Shown: positions 48,531 through 62,466, counted from the stretch's first letter. The stretch: 64,000 nt of DNA from Sclerotinia nivalis (GCA_029531795.1 JAPEIS010000002.1:2356001-2420000); one strand, 5' to 3'. Made by a program: numbers and translations. Notes: a model not told the origin generated them from the sequence alone.

Positions 48531-48672
48531 ATATATTCTATTTTTTATAAAGATTCTGTTGTTAAATAGGAAAAGCAGTTTAGTTTTGCTACGAATAATC
48601 AATTTTACAAAAATATTCGGAAATTTTGATCAATAATATATCGATAAACAATAAAAAATATATGAATTCAAT

Positions 48673-48745
48673 TCAAATCCAGATCTAGATTCAGATTTAG
48701 ATCTAGATTTAAACTTAGATTCAGATTCAAATCTTGATTTGATTA
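48673..48745 (+). repeat. Hexanucleotide tandem repeat in the C3 leader
   Basis: Same array as in C1 and C2: AGATCT, AGATTC, AGATTT, ACTTAG variants. Confidence 0.8.
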
Positions 48746-49379
48746 GTATTATATTGTTATATAATCGAAATCAAAGATTTTATAATTATATTTTAGTTTT
48801 TAAGATTATCTTAAATAATTCATTATTATATTGGATATTATTCAATCAATTCTATCAGAATTATTAGTATCTTCAGTTCAATTAAAGACGATATTTGAAT
48901 TTCGAAAGTATATTAAATTTGTTTTTTTAATTATTAATGATTTGTATACAAGCTTTTTAATATTAAAAATAAAGATTTTAAAGATTCAATTTCTGTTTTC
49001 GATATATTTATTAATATACAGAATTCTGAAATTGTTATATATATATATTATCTATTCGATTTTATAATGTAAATATTAATCTAAATGAAACAATACTAAT
49101 AAAAGATATATATGTTATAAAAATATTTATAATTAAATAATATAATTAATATTAGATTAATAATCTAGAACTTTGTTTTTCGAAAACAATTTGATCAATT
49201 ATTTATCGATTCAAATTTTGCTATATCAATTTATCGATTATAACAAATTATAAAGAATTCTAAATTATTCAAAAGTAAAAAAACAGATTTTTTAATTTAA
49301 CAAAGCGAATATAAAGATTAAAAAATGGATTTATATATTTATTAAAAAAACGATATTATAATTTTCAATACAGAACAAA

Positions 49380-50560
49380 AGAAATTATTATATATAATTT
49401 CCTTTTTGAAAAAACCAATTCAATAAAAAAAATGAAAAGATATAGAAGGAATTATAGATGATATATTGGAATTTATTATTATAAATATATTTCAGAAGAA
49501 ATTCGATAATCTTTATATTTCAATTGATACTGAATATAAAGCGACAATCAAATTCGATAAATTCAGAATAAATGAAAAAACTTTGTTTCTCTTTTTTTTA
49601 TTTACAATTGGAATATTTAAATATATTTAATAACAAAACTTTTTAAGAAATAGTTTTTGTAATAAAACAAAAAGTTATTGATAAATTAAAGATATTGATA
49701 AAAAGTGATTTAATTTTTTGCGAATTTATTGATATTGAAGAATAAAGAAAGAAATTTTAGATATAGAATCAAAATTATTGAAATAACAAATATTATAATA
49801 TAAATTCTTTGAAATTTAGTTCAATTTATATTTAATATTAAATATTGTCAATATTTTATATTCAAGATGATTTTATAGATTTCAATATAATTAGAATTTC
49901 GAAACAAATATAAAGAGAATATAAATTTTTTATAATTTATATCATTTTTGTAAACAATTTAGTTATCGAATTGTAAATTACAAAACAAAAAAACAAATCG
50001 ATATTATAAGAAATACAAATAGATATAAAGGAAATTTTTACAGAAATAATTATTTATAAAATAGTTATCAATTACAATAATAAGATCAATAATATTATTC
50101 TAATAATTCAATTAATCGAAATAGTAATCAATGAGAGGAATATCAAATACAACTTTAAATCCAATAATACTACTTTTTTAATTCAATTGATTGTAGTAAT
50201 TTTCAACGAAGTAATTATCAGAATTATAATAATTATCAATAACAATATCTTAATATATTTAATAATTTCATTAAAGAAGAAGTATTAATATTATCAAAAA
50301 GTATATTTAATATATTTCCTTATAATATAATATCATTATTATTTATATCTATTCAAAAGCATTTAGGAAAAGTTTAATTTCTATAATAAATTATTTATAA
50401 AGATTTTTAAAAGATATAGAATTAATACAACGAATAATAATTAATAAAGAATCTTTATAATTCAATTTTATATATAATAAACCTTTATTTATTTAAATTA
50501 TTATATTCTTAATATACTCTTCTTTCTTCAATATAATCAATTTGATTAATAACGGATATT
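49380..50560 (+). pseudogene. C3 gag remnant
   Basis: Heavily mutated capsid gene. KQKVIDKLKILIKSDLIFCE and FIDIEE near 49660-49740 match C2 Gag and A1 Gag, followed by NQNYQNNKYYN-like sequence. The frame is broken by many stops and the start is not visible. Confidence 0.5.
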
Positions 50561-51337
50561 CAGGAAAAGTATTCGTTGATTGTTTTTTCATTGATCAAAA
50601 CAATATTCTAATTCAAATTTTATTATATTATTACAAGTTTTGTTTAGCAAATAGAAATATTATAGATATTATTATTGATTATTTTGTAATAAATATAATA
50701 ATAAAATAATAATAAAAAATAACGTAACTTGACTAGAAGTGGGTCATGTCATAATATGGGTCAGGTACCTTTACACCAAATTTTGTATATAAAGGTACTT
50801 AGAGCGACTTTTTATATCTCTAGAAATACTAGAGATATAGTTTCAATATTTTGAAGTATGATATATTCAATATAAATATTTAATATGACAAAGTATTATA
50901 CAGAGACGAAAATGTTTAATAAAAATATTAAAGTTTCTTTCAAATTTTCAATTTTGCCTAACAAAAATTACTATGGGAATTTTTTAAATCGTATTAATTC
51001 AAGAACAAGATTCTCAACAATTGTTTTATAACTTGAGTACTGTATTTCTATTAGATATTAAACCAAATTATCAAAGGTTTAAATTTTATCTTTAATATTT
51101 GTAGAGTTATAAAAAGTCACTCTAAGTACCTTTACATACAAAATTTGGTGTAAAGGTACCTGACCCATATCATGACATGACCCACTTCTAGTCAAGTTAC
51201 GTTATAATTATTCTTTATTATAAATTTTTCTAAAAAAACTTCAATTATTTTCGGATTATTATAATTACAATACTATAATCTATATATAAATTGATGGAAT
51301 ATAATTCTTTTTTTCAGTTTCTAATATTGTATAATAT
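50561..51337 (+). pseudogene. C3 protease remnant, split by MITE 2
   Basis: A protease-like stretch at 50560-50720 (IDIIIDYFVINI corresponds to A1 NRITEYFVIEIVI) is interrupted by MITE 2 and resumes at 51205-51337 with KLMEYNSFFQF, matching the end of the C2 protease region. A2 inserts immediately afterwards. Confidence 0.5.
50722..51202. mobile_element. MITE-like element 2, 481 bp, TA target, TIRs of about 100 bp
   Basis: Terminal inverted repeats start ACGTAACTTGACTAG and run for about 100 bp (50722-50823 and 51101-51202) with four mismatches by eye. A TA duplication flanks it (50720-50721 and 51203-51204). No coding capacity. It is much less AT-rich than its surroundings and includes GGTACCTTTACACC. 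The TA target suggests a Tc1/mariner or pogo-type transposase mobilised it, but no autonomous partner is in the window. Its terminal repeats are unrelated to those of MITE 1. Confidence 0.93.
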
Positions 51338-51500
51338 TATCACGGCGAGGGAAAAGGTATATGTAGGGTTGATCTATAGTTATACTACGAGGAGAGGAAG
51401 AAGGTCAAGGAGGTGACCTGACTATATAGAAGTGAATGTATACATGTGTGCCTAAAGCATACATGATTATATATAGATGAAGAAAGATGAACTTGTAATA
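51338..51500 (-). repeat. 3' LTR of A2 (163 bp)
   Basis: Plus strand runs from TATCACGGCGAGGG to AACTTGTAATA. The inner flank on the coding strand, AAAAAGAGAATAC, is the purine tract position. Confidence 0.94.
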
Positions 51501-51779
51501 GTATTCTCTTTTTAAGAAATCCATTTGATCTTAAATGAATATTAAAAAATAAAGAAAAATAAAGAAAAAATATAGGTCTCTTTCCTTAATTAAATCTTTA
51601 AACAAAAAATGTATAGTATTCTTTAATAATATTATATTCCTCAATGTATAATAATCCAAATGTTATATTTTCAATTATAATAATATATAATATATCTTTA
51701 AGCGAAACGAATAGTTTTAATATAAATGGATCTTTGTAGAATAAATATAGTAATCGTACTATATAACTTTGATTACAAA

Positions 51780-54700
51780 TTCTGTGATTCCGATTTCAAT
51801 ATAGCAGTATCAAAGTATTTTAGGATCCAAACTAACGATTCTGGTTTCTTTGAATAAAGGTGATGATATTCGATAAAAACCTTTTCATTATTCTTTAAAT
51901 CATTAACCGATTATCAAATTGACATGTAATGTTTTCATTTGATCAAATAATAATGATTATCCTCATTATGATTATCTAGAATTTCTTTAAATATTCATTT
52001 TTGAATAGATTTATTCTTATTGTTGTTCTATTCCAAAACTTTATTTTGTATAGTTAGGGATTTTGATTCGTTAATTATTGCTTGAACCGGAAAGTAAAAA
52101 TTAATATAGATTGGAAGTAAAAGAGAATAATAGAAAATAAAAAAGATTTTAATATTTTTAGACAATTGAATAAGATAAGTATAAAGATAAATCTTGATAA
52201 TCTTATAAGAATTGATTTATTTGTTATTTAGCTTTTTTATTTTATACGAAGTCTTTATATTCTTAATATTGATGTAGATTTTTTGGTTGATTATATAGCA
52301 AAATGAATCAGAATGATGATGATTAGTATAGTCCTTATAAATAGCAATTGTTTGTTATACAAAAACACGAAATTGTTCTAAGATATATTCTATATGATTT
52401 ATAATCCGATTTCCTTTAAAGAATCCTTGTTTTTGTATTAGAATCATATTCAATAGATAAGATTTATTAGATTCAATATTTAAATACAGATTAAAACTAT
52501 AATTGATAAAGAAGGGCGAACAATTAGTTATTTCAGAAATTATATTATTAAATGCAAATTCGGTTAAAGATAATCAATTCAATTAATCGTTTTGATAGTA
52601 ATTAATAAAAGTTTGTAAATACTATTTCAGAATCGAATTAATATATTTGATTTGATTATTTGTTTGAAAATGAAAAACTGAAGAGTGTTTTAAGATAATT
52701 TCTAATTGTTCTGAGAATTGTAATTAGAATCCTAATACAAATTGTATTCTTTGATCAGAAATGATATTGTTCAAAAGTTTATAAAGTATATAAATATAAT
52801 TAATGAAAGTATCGATTAACTTTTCTATTATTAGTATATATATATTGATGAAATGTTTCATTTTGATTAGTTTATAAATTATTATTAAGATATATTTATA
52901 AATAGAATTATAGTGAATGTAATTTGAAAATGGTATAATATAATCGATTGAGATATCAGATTATATACGAAAAGGGATAGGTAATGGTTTCAAAAATCCA
53001 GGAGGTATTGATTTAGACAATTTGATATGAATACAAAGTTTGTAGGTTTTTATATAGGATATGATTTCTAAATGTATATTAGGTTATTAGTATATACGAA
53101 AAACAAAATCAATCGTTTTAATTCGATTAGGATAACTGATAAAATCAGAAAAATAAGTTCGATAAATAATTTGGAATTTGAATTCATCGTTTAATGGAAT
53201 CCAAAACTTATTCCAATAATAAATTCTATTATTTTGGATTAAATAATTCTGTATAGCAATTTAAAGAATTTTATGATGCTTCTTTGATCATTTAGTTATC
53301 GATGGATTATTAAGAATAGAAATAAGTTGATCTGTGATATTGGATCTAGTATATATTGTATCGATTAGGGTATCAATTGGTTGATTGTAAAATAGTACTA
53401 TTGTTTTTATTGATATCAAATTGATATACTCAATTAAATTTTTATAAATATCGATATCAAAATGGTTTTGGAGAAGAATAATATGTTTTCGATTTTTTAG
53501 ATGTTTATTGTTTGGATTAAAATGATATAATTGATTTTTGTATTTTCTATTTAGTGTATTTAATCGAATAATCTTGTTTTTTGATTGATAGATTATACAG
53601 AAATTATATTGAGATAGAAATTCGGATTATTGTATTTGTTATTGATTGAAAGCTTTTATAGTTATAAAATATTCAAGATTCTTATGATTAATAAGAATCC
53701 CGAATTCCTTTTGTGAACTCTAAAGTTTTGAATGTTATTCTTTTATTGTTTTGATAATAACGAATAGTTCTTTATTATAGATTTTATAATTGTATTTTGT
53801 TGTTGTATATTTAGATGAAAAATAAATAATTAGATATAAGATATTATTATCATTATATTGCGAAAGGACTCTTTTTGAAGTTCAATCGGAAATATCGGTT
53901 TCCAAAACAGTTTTCCGTTTATAATCGAAGTATACCAAAACCGGCATTGTTATGAAAGCCCTTTTTAAAACATCAAAAGCCTTTATATAATCTATAGTCC
54001 AATTTTATATAATATTCTTTTATAAAAGATCGTTAAGAGAATAATAAATCTTTGAAAAATCTTTTATAAAACGTTAATAGAAATTGACGAAATCAAGAAA
54101 TCGTTGTAAATCCTTTATATATAAAAACAACTTTCAAGATATAATAATTGTAATTTTTTCTTGATCTATTTCGATACCTTCGATTGTAATAATAAGATCC
54201 AAATACTTTGTTTTTGTAGTTTCGAATTTGTATTTGTTAATATCAATTTGTAATCCAGCATTTATTAACTTTTGAATTATTTGACAAATATGTTTTTTAT
54301 ATTTTATAGAATTATCGAAGTAGATTAAGATATCATTAAGATATACAATACAATATTTATTCAATTCGTCGAAAAGTGTATGATTAATATAATATTGGAA
54401 TGATATAAATGTATTATAGAGATTAAAAAATATAATTAAAGATTCAAAAAAACCAAAACAAATAATAAATGTAGTTTTCTATTTATTCTTTTTAGTAATT
54501 CGCAATTTGTTGAATACTGTAATAATATCAAGCTTGGTATAAATTTTTGTATTATAAAAAGTATCTAATATTTCGTGAACGATAAATAATGGATAGCGAT
54601 TCTTTATAGTAACATTATTGAATCCTCGATAATCTTGATAAATACAGACCCCTTTTTCAGGTTTGGTAATCAATAGCAAAGAAAAAGTATATTGCGATTT

Positions 54701-55600
54701 CGATTCCCGAATGAATTTTTTGGAGAGATTATTATTGAGTTATTTGTATACCACTATTAATTTTATTGGCGATAAAGGGTGGTTTTTGAAATAAGGTGGT
54801 TTTTTATCAAATATTAATTTAATCTTGTGATTTTAGATTCGGCGAAGTAATAGTTTATCTATATAATATAAAAGAAAAGTAGGAAGTTTATTTTGTAATT
54901 ATATAAAAAGTCTTTATTGTATTTGATCATTACTAAAGGAAGGTTTGCTAGTTAAAAATTTGTTGATATCAATTTTAAAAATCTTTTGTAGGTAGAATAG
55001 TTTATAACAATTATATACAAAATCATAAAGTTGTAATGGAGTTTTAGAAAGCATTTTTATTATATTACTTTACTTTTGTAAAATCGATTGAAAATCCTTT
55101 TCTATAAATATTGAGAACAATATAATCTATTGTAGATGATCTTATTCAATAGCTTTTTATATAATATCCAATTCATTCTATATCAATCGAATAGTCCAAA
55201 TATTATCTTATTGGTAAAACGAAACAAAGCTAGAAGCTTGTAATCAACAAATGTTATTTATATTTGGGTTTGTATCCTTGTAAATAGGTATAGAAAGTTT
55301 TTCAATAGAAAACGAAGGCAAATGGTTTTTTGGATTGTGAATAGGGTAATATCGATTTGTAATTTTCAAAATCGATTTTGGATATGGGTAATTGGAAATC
55401 ATCTGTATTTGATTATTTGATTTTTTGTAGTGTTTTGTTTGATAATGATTTATATTAAATATTAAATCTTGTTGAAATTCGAGATCAATAGAAGAATCGT
55501 TAGATTGTAATATATAATCCTCGTTTGGTATTTCTTTGATAAAAGATTTTTTATAAAAAGCTTTTTTAGAAATAGAAAGTGTTTAAATAAATAAAAAATC
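51780..55600 (-). pseudogene. A2 pol: RT, RNase H, integrase, chromodomain
   Basis: The minus-strand counterpart of A1 36540-39860. RT pieces are 54679-54479 (KGVCIYQDYRGFNNVTIK, then NRYPLFIVHEIL) and 54364-54134 (YLNDILIYFDN, catalytic box at 54332-54343). RNase H is near 53900-53600, integrase near 53350-52300 and the chromodomain near 52000-51820, before the 3' LTR. Stops are common; Gly-to-Glu and Asp-to-Asn changes fit G-to-A mutation. Confidence 0.8.
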
Positions 55601-56280
55601 GATATCATTTTTTGGATAATCTTTGATATAAAAAAAGCAATATTTATAATCTATATATTTAGCTTCTATATTAGGATTAGTAAAGAATTTATTTAAAGAT
55701 TTAATAATATTGATAATCTATTGTAGAGTAATTTTTGTTAGATTCTTTTGTTCTTTAATTGAAGATAGAATCGTTAGTATAATAACTGGTTTTGAATTAT
55801 GATATATTGAATAATTGGAAATATAATAATTTGAAAAGAATATTAAATTCATCTTTATTCAATTGATAGTAGGATTGTAGTGTTGTAATTATGATAAGTT
55901 AAAGATTAATAGTGTTTTTGATGAAAGTTGAATGATATAAAAAGATTAATATTTATAATAATCTTTTATAGCAATTTCTATTACAAAATATTCTGTAATT
56001 CTGTTGACGATTTTTCTATTGGTAAATCGAAGTTTGTAAGGAAAAAGTAAGAATTGTATTTCAATATTGTATTTGAAAACAAAAGAATAATTAGTGAAGG
56101 TTTCTCTGAAGTATTTATTATCAATGAGATTTGTAATAATAACAGGGTTTTTATATATAAGGAATATAGTAGTTTTAATAAATAGAGATTTGTTATTTAT
56201 AAAATTGAATTGTAATGGTTTATATTTATTTATTTCTCGATTTACCTTTTTGCTTTTAGTATTTCTTTACAAGTGATTTT
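55601..56280 (-). pseudogene. A2 protease region
   Basis: Positioned between gag and RT. It matches the A1 protease block (FLITKSILLEG-type start, then PYKLRFTNRKIVNRITEYFV near 56040-55980). The long plus-strand frames here are antisense shadows. Confidence 0.6.
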
Positions 56281-56399
56281 TCGTAAAGGTTAGTTTTTTC
56301 CTTGTTCGGGACTTTTCTTGATTGAATTGGATATAAAGACAATTTCTTTTGGTTCGATATAGTTTTGCTATTGTATCTGATTCAGATATTGTTGGTTTT

Positions 56400-57678
56400 G
56401 TACTCAATTATTAGTATATCCTTTTCGAAATCCATTACGATTATTATTAGATCTATTGATGTTTCGGAAAGTTGGGGTGGTAGTATATTGAACGGAGGCC
56501 AAATTAATTGGAATAGTGGTATTATGATTGAAAAAGGTATTAATAGAAGTTTATTTGTTAAGAAGAAGATTATTATTGATATTATAAATGATATAACAAT
56601 TAATCTGAAGATAATTGATTTTACTATAATAATTGTAAGAAATTGTAGGATTAAATTTCTTTTTTTTATTTTGTTGATTCTTTTATTGTTATTCTTTTTG
56701 TTTTATTGTATTGAGGTTTATAGGGTCATTATCATTAGCAGTAGATATATTATTAGAATTTTTGTTATAATATTTGGTATCACGAAGATTTTGATTCTAA
56801 GTAAAGAATTTCTTTTGTTAATCATTAATATTATTGATAATGTAAAAATTCAAGTTATCAATAATCAAAGTTCGGAAAAGGGTAGTAATCTTTTGCTTTA
56901 TTGTATTAATAATCTTGCGATTAGATTTGTAGTAAAAGTTAGTTAAATGAGATAATATAGAGAAGAAAATCGAAAAGGATTTTTTTGAATTTATAGAAAA
57001 CTTATTGAATTTGAACAAAGCTTTTCTTTTAATGTTTATAAAGATATATAATTTGTTCAATTTGGTTAAAAACGAAGCAATAGAGTTGAAACAAATAAAA
57101 TCGTTAACAAATCTGATAATATTTGTGATATGCTTTTGTTATACTTGATTATTGAGAAGATTAATAGTGTAATTAATTTTCTTTTATTTGAAAGCAAAGA
57201 ATTGTGAATCGATTATTCAGTAGAGTTGTAAATCTAATTTTCAGGATTGATAATTCTTTTGGTAAATGAGAATATTAGATTTTTCGTTTTTAAAAATAAA
57301 TAGATCTTTCTGAATTTAGTAAGGAATAGTTGGTTTCTGATTAATAGTAGTATTACTAATATCCAATTGAGTTTATTTATCGATCAAGGTACAAAGAAAC
57401 CTGATATTTTTCATTTTGAATTCCTCGATCTTATTTGTTTGAGTAGTGATATGGATAATTTGAATAATAAAGCGATCTTCGATAATAGAGAAAACATAAT
57501 TCAGATAAATAGTTTATTTGTTAGAACCGATAGCAAAGTTTGATGTTATCGGAATATCCAATTTTGTTAGGATTTGTATAATAATAGATCATTGATCGAA
57601 AACTTGTTGGATTCTGATACGAATTCCTTTGATAGAAGTAGAAGTCGCATTATTAGCAGATATAGAACCAGAAGCTAT
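56400..57678 (-). pseudogene. A2 gag, start codon lost
   Basis: Matches A1 gag throughout. The initiating ATG has become ATA at 57678-57676, directly before GCTTCTGG as in A1. The piece at 57060-56818 (MNKLYIFINIKRKALFKFNK) is the capsid domain. The Arg/Gly-rich tail is near 56480-56380. Confidence 0.75.
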
Positions 57679-57970
57679 TATAAAAAGAATTGTAATTGTA
57701 TATACAAAATACAATTATACAAAAGCAATCAAAAACAGATACAAAAGTCTGTGAATAAATATAATCGTATAAAAGCAATCAGAGATCAAAAACTGTATAA
57801 AAGCGAATAAAAAAAGCTATACAAAAGCAAATAAGAAACGCGATTATACAAAAGCAGGCAAGTTATGATGATGCAAAAGTAATCGAAAACAGATACAGAA
57901 ATTTGCAAATGATTTAGCAAGATCAAATCACTTTGTAAAGTGATGGAGCTTTTGAAAGGGTAGTACAAAC

Positions 57971-58133
57971 TATTACGGTAAGGGAAAAGGTATATATAGG
58001 GTTGATCTATAGTTGTATTACAAGGAGAGGAAGAAGGTTAAGGAGATGATCTGATTATATAGAAGTGAGTGTATGCATGTGTGCCTAAGGCATACATGAT
58101 CACGTGCAGGTGAAGGGAGATGAACCTGTAACA
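57971..58133 (-). repeat. 5' LTR of A2 (163 bp)
   Basis: Plus strand runs from TATTACGGTAAGGG to GAACCTGTAACA. It contains the ATGTGTGCCTAAGGCATACAT palindrome variant. Confidence 0.94.
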
Positions 58134-58138
58134 AATAT

Positions 58139-61100
58139 ATTATTATTTTTGTAATATATTCGATTTAATATAAATATCAATAATCTTTTCGTTAATATAT
58201 ATAAATCAAATATACAAAAGTAGTATATCTATAAAGCTATTTATTGATAAAATCCTTAATATATTATTCTTAATCAAAACTTTTTTTTTAAAACAAAAAC
58301 GATTCCTTTTCGATATCTATTATCATTTATTGAAGACAAAAACGAAAACGACAAAATGTATATTCAAAATTTTAAGATCGATTTAAAAAAATTGTTAAGG
58401 TAAAATTATAATAAATCAATTTTCACAAATAAAGATTATAAATCTGCAAAAAACTCTGAAATCGATTTACTAATCGATAAGATTTTGATATTTAATATAA
58501 ACTATTATTATATAAAAATTTATAATAAAAAAACTTCATTTCAAATTCAAATAATATCGAACCAATACTTCATTTAGTACAAACCTATATAAAAAATCGC
58601 TAAATAATATCAATTGAAATTAATATCAAAAAATGAATCTTTATTATTATTATCAATTTCAATTCCAAAAAAGCAAATTAAAGTTATTTCTAATACAAGA
58701 TTAGATTTAGATAATATTTATTGATTATAAACTATTAATTTTATATCCTTTTGTTAACAAAATAAAATAAACATTATATATATTATATAAAAGGAATTAG
58801 ATTAAACCAAAAAAATTATTCAATAAAAATACTTATATAAAGCAATAATAATCCCGATTTTTCAAAAATAAAATTTTACGGATATATTATATAGAAAAAA
58901 CAATATTATCGATATATTAATTAAAATTTCTTTGAAACTTTATAATTTTGTTTACTATTATTATCAATTAAAACATTTTCGAAAAATAATAGAAATAGAT
59001 ATCGAGAAATCCTTCAATAATAAATTATTTTTTAACAATAATAAAATCAAAAGAAAAACTTTTTTTTATAATTTCAAAACAAATTATCTGCTTTTTTACT
59101 TCGCTATATAGATATATTTCTTTTATATCAAATATAAGATTATAAAATAGAATTAATATCTAAAAAAGAATCTCTATATTTCAAAAATCATCCTTTATTC
59201 TTTTTTGAATTAAAAGTAATTCGAAAATGAATCGATAACAATTTTATCAAAGGTTTTATTCAAAAATCAAAATCACAAAATACAATCTCATTATTTTTAA
59301 TAATCAAATCTAATGAAAAAATCTATATTTATCAAAACTTTTATAAATTGAATAATATTATTATTCAAAATCGATATCTTTTATTAATTGTTCAGGAAAT
59401 TTTAAATACTCTTTATAATACAAAAATCTATATTAAATTAAATATTATTATTACCTTCAACAAACTTTATATTATAAAAAACAATAAATAGAAAACTACT
59501 TTTATTATTCGATTTAGATTATTTGAATTATTAATTATACCTTTTGATCTTTGTAATATATTAATATCATTTCAATATTATATTATATACCTCGATAATA
59601 TTCTTATATATTTCAAAAATAAAAATCAATACTAGAAATATATTAATAATATAATTCAAAAACTACAAAATACTGATTTACAAATCGATATCAATAAATA
59701 TAAATTTGAAACAATTTCTATAAAATATTTAGATCTTATAATTACAATTAAAAATATAAAAATAAATCAAAATAAAATATCAATTATCATTTTCTAAATA
59801 TAATCAATATCTATTAAAGATCTATAATAATTCTTTAGTTTTGCAAACTTTTATCATTGATTTATAAAGGATTTTTCAAAAATCTATTATTTTTTAAATA
59901 ACCTTTTACAAAAAAATTTAGTTTAATAATAAAAAAAATTATACAATAATATTCGAAAATCTGAAAAATATATTTATAATAACCTTAATATTTATCTATT
60001 TTAATTACAATAAGAAAACTATATTAGAAATAAATACTTTCTTAATATAATAATAACAATATTTTACAATTAATAATATATTTCTCTTTGAAATATTCAA
60101 TTATTAAATATAATTATGAAATCTATAATAAAAAGTTATTAATTATTATTAAATCAATAAAGAAATAACAATCAGAATTATAAAGATTTTAATAGGAATT
60201 CGAAATCTTAATTGATTATAAAAATCTGGAATACTTTACAATAACGAAAATATTAAATCAATATCAAATATAATAATTAGAATTTCTACTTCAATATAAC
60301 TTCTGAATTGTTTATCGATCGAAAACTAAAACAATTCATCCAAATACTTTGAACTATCGATAAAAAAATCAATCTGATAATTTTAATCCTAATAATGAAT
60401 ATCTAAAAAACCAAAAATATATTATTTTATCTATTAATAAATTCGATATAGATTTATATAAAGAATTTATAAATAACTTTTCATTAACTATAATAGATTG
60501 AATAATATCATTCAAAAATAAATTTATCAATAAATTCATCGATATAATATATAACAAATCAAATATAATCAAACAATTAATATCAATAATTGAAAACCCT
60601 TTTACAATCAAATAATCAAAAGAATTCAGAAAAATCCTAAAAATAATTATACAAGATTGTTATATTTATAATAATAAAATCTATTATTATGAAAAACTAT
60701 AGATTCCATTCGATAACGAATTGAAATACAAATTATATACAAAATATATTCATTAGATTCTGTTAATCATTTTGATTATATAAAGATTATCAATTTGATC
60801 TTCAAAAGCTATTAATAATTATAGATATATCAAGAAATAAACATTTATATTCAAACTTGCGAATTCTATATTCAAACAAAATCCCTGAAGTTATTCTTTT
60901 TAGATTTTCTAAAATCATTATTTGTTCCTTTTCAATTTTAATCAGATATTCCGATCGATTATATCACACTTTTAACAAATTATAAATATATATTAATAAT
61001 TGTTTATAAATTAACAAAAATAAAACATTTTATAAATAGAAAATCTTTAATAATAGAAAAATTAATCAATACTTTCATCAATTGTATTTATATATTATAT

Positions 61101-62320
61101 AATCTATTGGAAAATATCATTTCAAATTGAAGAATACAATTTATATCAAAATTCTAAATATAATTTTCTAAATAATTGAAAATAACTCTTAAATATAATT
61201 CAATTTTTCATCTACAAACAAACAAATAAACAAAACAAATAAATTCAATTCTAGAATAATATTTGTATATATTTATAAACTTTCATTAAAACAATTGAAT
61301 AGAATAATTACCTTTAACAAAATTTACTTCAAACAATTTGATTTCTGAAACAATAGATTATTTGTTATTCTTTATAAATTATAATTTCAATCTATAATTA
61401 AATATAAAACCTAATAAATCCTACTTTTCAAATATAATAATAATCCAAAAGTATAAATTCTTCAAAGGAAACAAAATAATTGATAAAATAGAATATATCT
61501 TAAATCAATTCAAAATATTTACAAAATAATCTATTATAATCTATAAGGAATACATAAATCAAAATAAATCAAATTTATTATAATATACAAAAAAATAGAA
61601 AATATATATAAATTTAAAAAATAGAAAAACATTTTATAAAACAAAAAAGTTTGATAATAAATAAATCAAATCATATAAAATAATAAAAGTTTATCTATAT
61701 ATTTATTTAATCGAACTATCAAAGAATATATAAATCTTCTCAGTATTTCAATATTCATTACTAAAATCAATATATTCAATATCTTATTTTCCAAAACAAA
61801 TTATAATCAACAAATCGAAATCAAAAGCCAGAAAAAAAACAATATCCTTGAAAAAAAAAAAATAAAAAAACCAATCCAGAACTAGATATTTGAAAATATA
61901 CTCGACAATCATAACAAAGATAATTATTATTATCAAATCAAATAGAAATATTATATATTAATTTAGCAATCGATATTAGATCTAAAAAACAATAAGAAAA
62001 CCCTAACCGAATATCATTGTTTATACCCCGAAAAATTTAAATTATCATTATGAATCTTGAATCATCCAAACACTACAATACTATTGTCAATCGCAATTAT
62101 TACAAAAACCTTACAATGATCGATAAGAAAGAAAATACAATTTACTTAAACAAAAAGTAGCATTTTAAATTTAAAAACAATCTTAAAATTTAAAAAATAA
62201 TTTCACAACTCAGGAATTTGGAGATTTAGATATTTCAAACAAAACTTTATTAGAACAATTGTTTTACAAAAAGTTTTATCAGTAATTTGAAAACAAATTA
62301 AACTTTGAGAAAAAAAATAC
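58139..62320 (+). pseudogene. C3 pol remnant: RT, RNase H, integrase, chromodomain
   Basis: This continues C3 after A2. RT is near 59200-59810 (IYIYQNFYKLNNIIIQNRYL, KIYIKLNIIITFNK, and YLDN at 59588-59599 in place of YLDD). About 45 bp normally found just before this box (INHTLF...KYY in C2) are missing. RNase H is near 60000-60240 (YNYEIYNKKLLIIIKSIK). Integrase is near 60650-61500 and very degraded. The chromodomain is near 61880-62060 (NILDNHNKDNYYYQIKWKYY, LTEYHCLYPEKF). It ends in an A-rich tract, GAGAAAAAAAATAC, before the 3' LTR. Confidence 0.72.
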
Positions 62321-62466
62321 TATTACAAATTCATAACCCATTCTTAATTAGTTTGTATAAATACTTAAAGCACTCATCCCTCATATAATCGGCATTCTTC
62401 CTAACACCTTCTTCCTCCTTTGTAGAATATCATCATATTATAAAACATCCTACCACCACTGTGATA
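62321..62466 (+). repeat. 3' LTR of C3 (146 bp)
   Basis: It starts TATTACAAATTC and ends CCACTGTGATA. The inner hairpin has been destroyed by RIP-type changes compared with the 5' LTR. Confidence 0.92.

Larger units (their letters stand above)
51338..58133 (-). mobile_element. Ty3/gypsy chromovirus family A, copy A2, complete, 6796 bp
   Basis: Perfect 5-bp duplication AATAT (51333-51337 and 58134-58138). Both LTRs are 163 bp. It is collinear with A1 along its whole length but more mutated. It inserted in C3 just after its protease region and in the opposite orientation. Confidence 0.96.
48385..62466 (+). mobile_element. Ty3/gypsy chromovirus family C, copy C3, complete but carrying MITE 2 and A2
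   Basis: LTRs are both 146 bp (48385-48530 and 62321-62466). Without MITE 2 (481 bp plus TA) and A2 (6796 bp plus 5) the element is about 6.8 kb. Flanks are ACTCT and ACCTT, an imperfect duplication that could derive from ACCCT by C-to-T changes. It is the most RIP-degraded gypsy copy, so domains are only traceable through A1 and C2. Confidence 0.87.

Noticed and set aside
56365..56946. 193-codon plus-strand frame, Ile/Leu-rich, the second longest in the window
   Set aside because: It lies exactly antisense to A2 gag (and 34640-35104 is the same on A1). AT-rich antisense strands of these genes give long Ile-rich frames.
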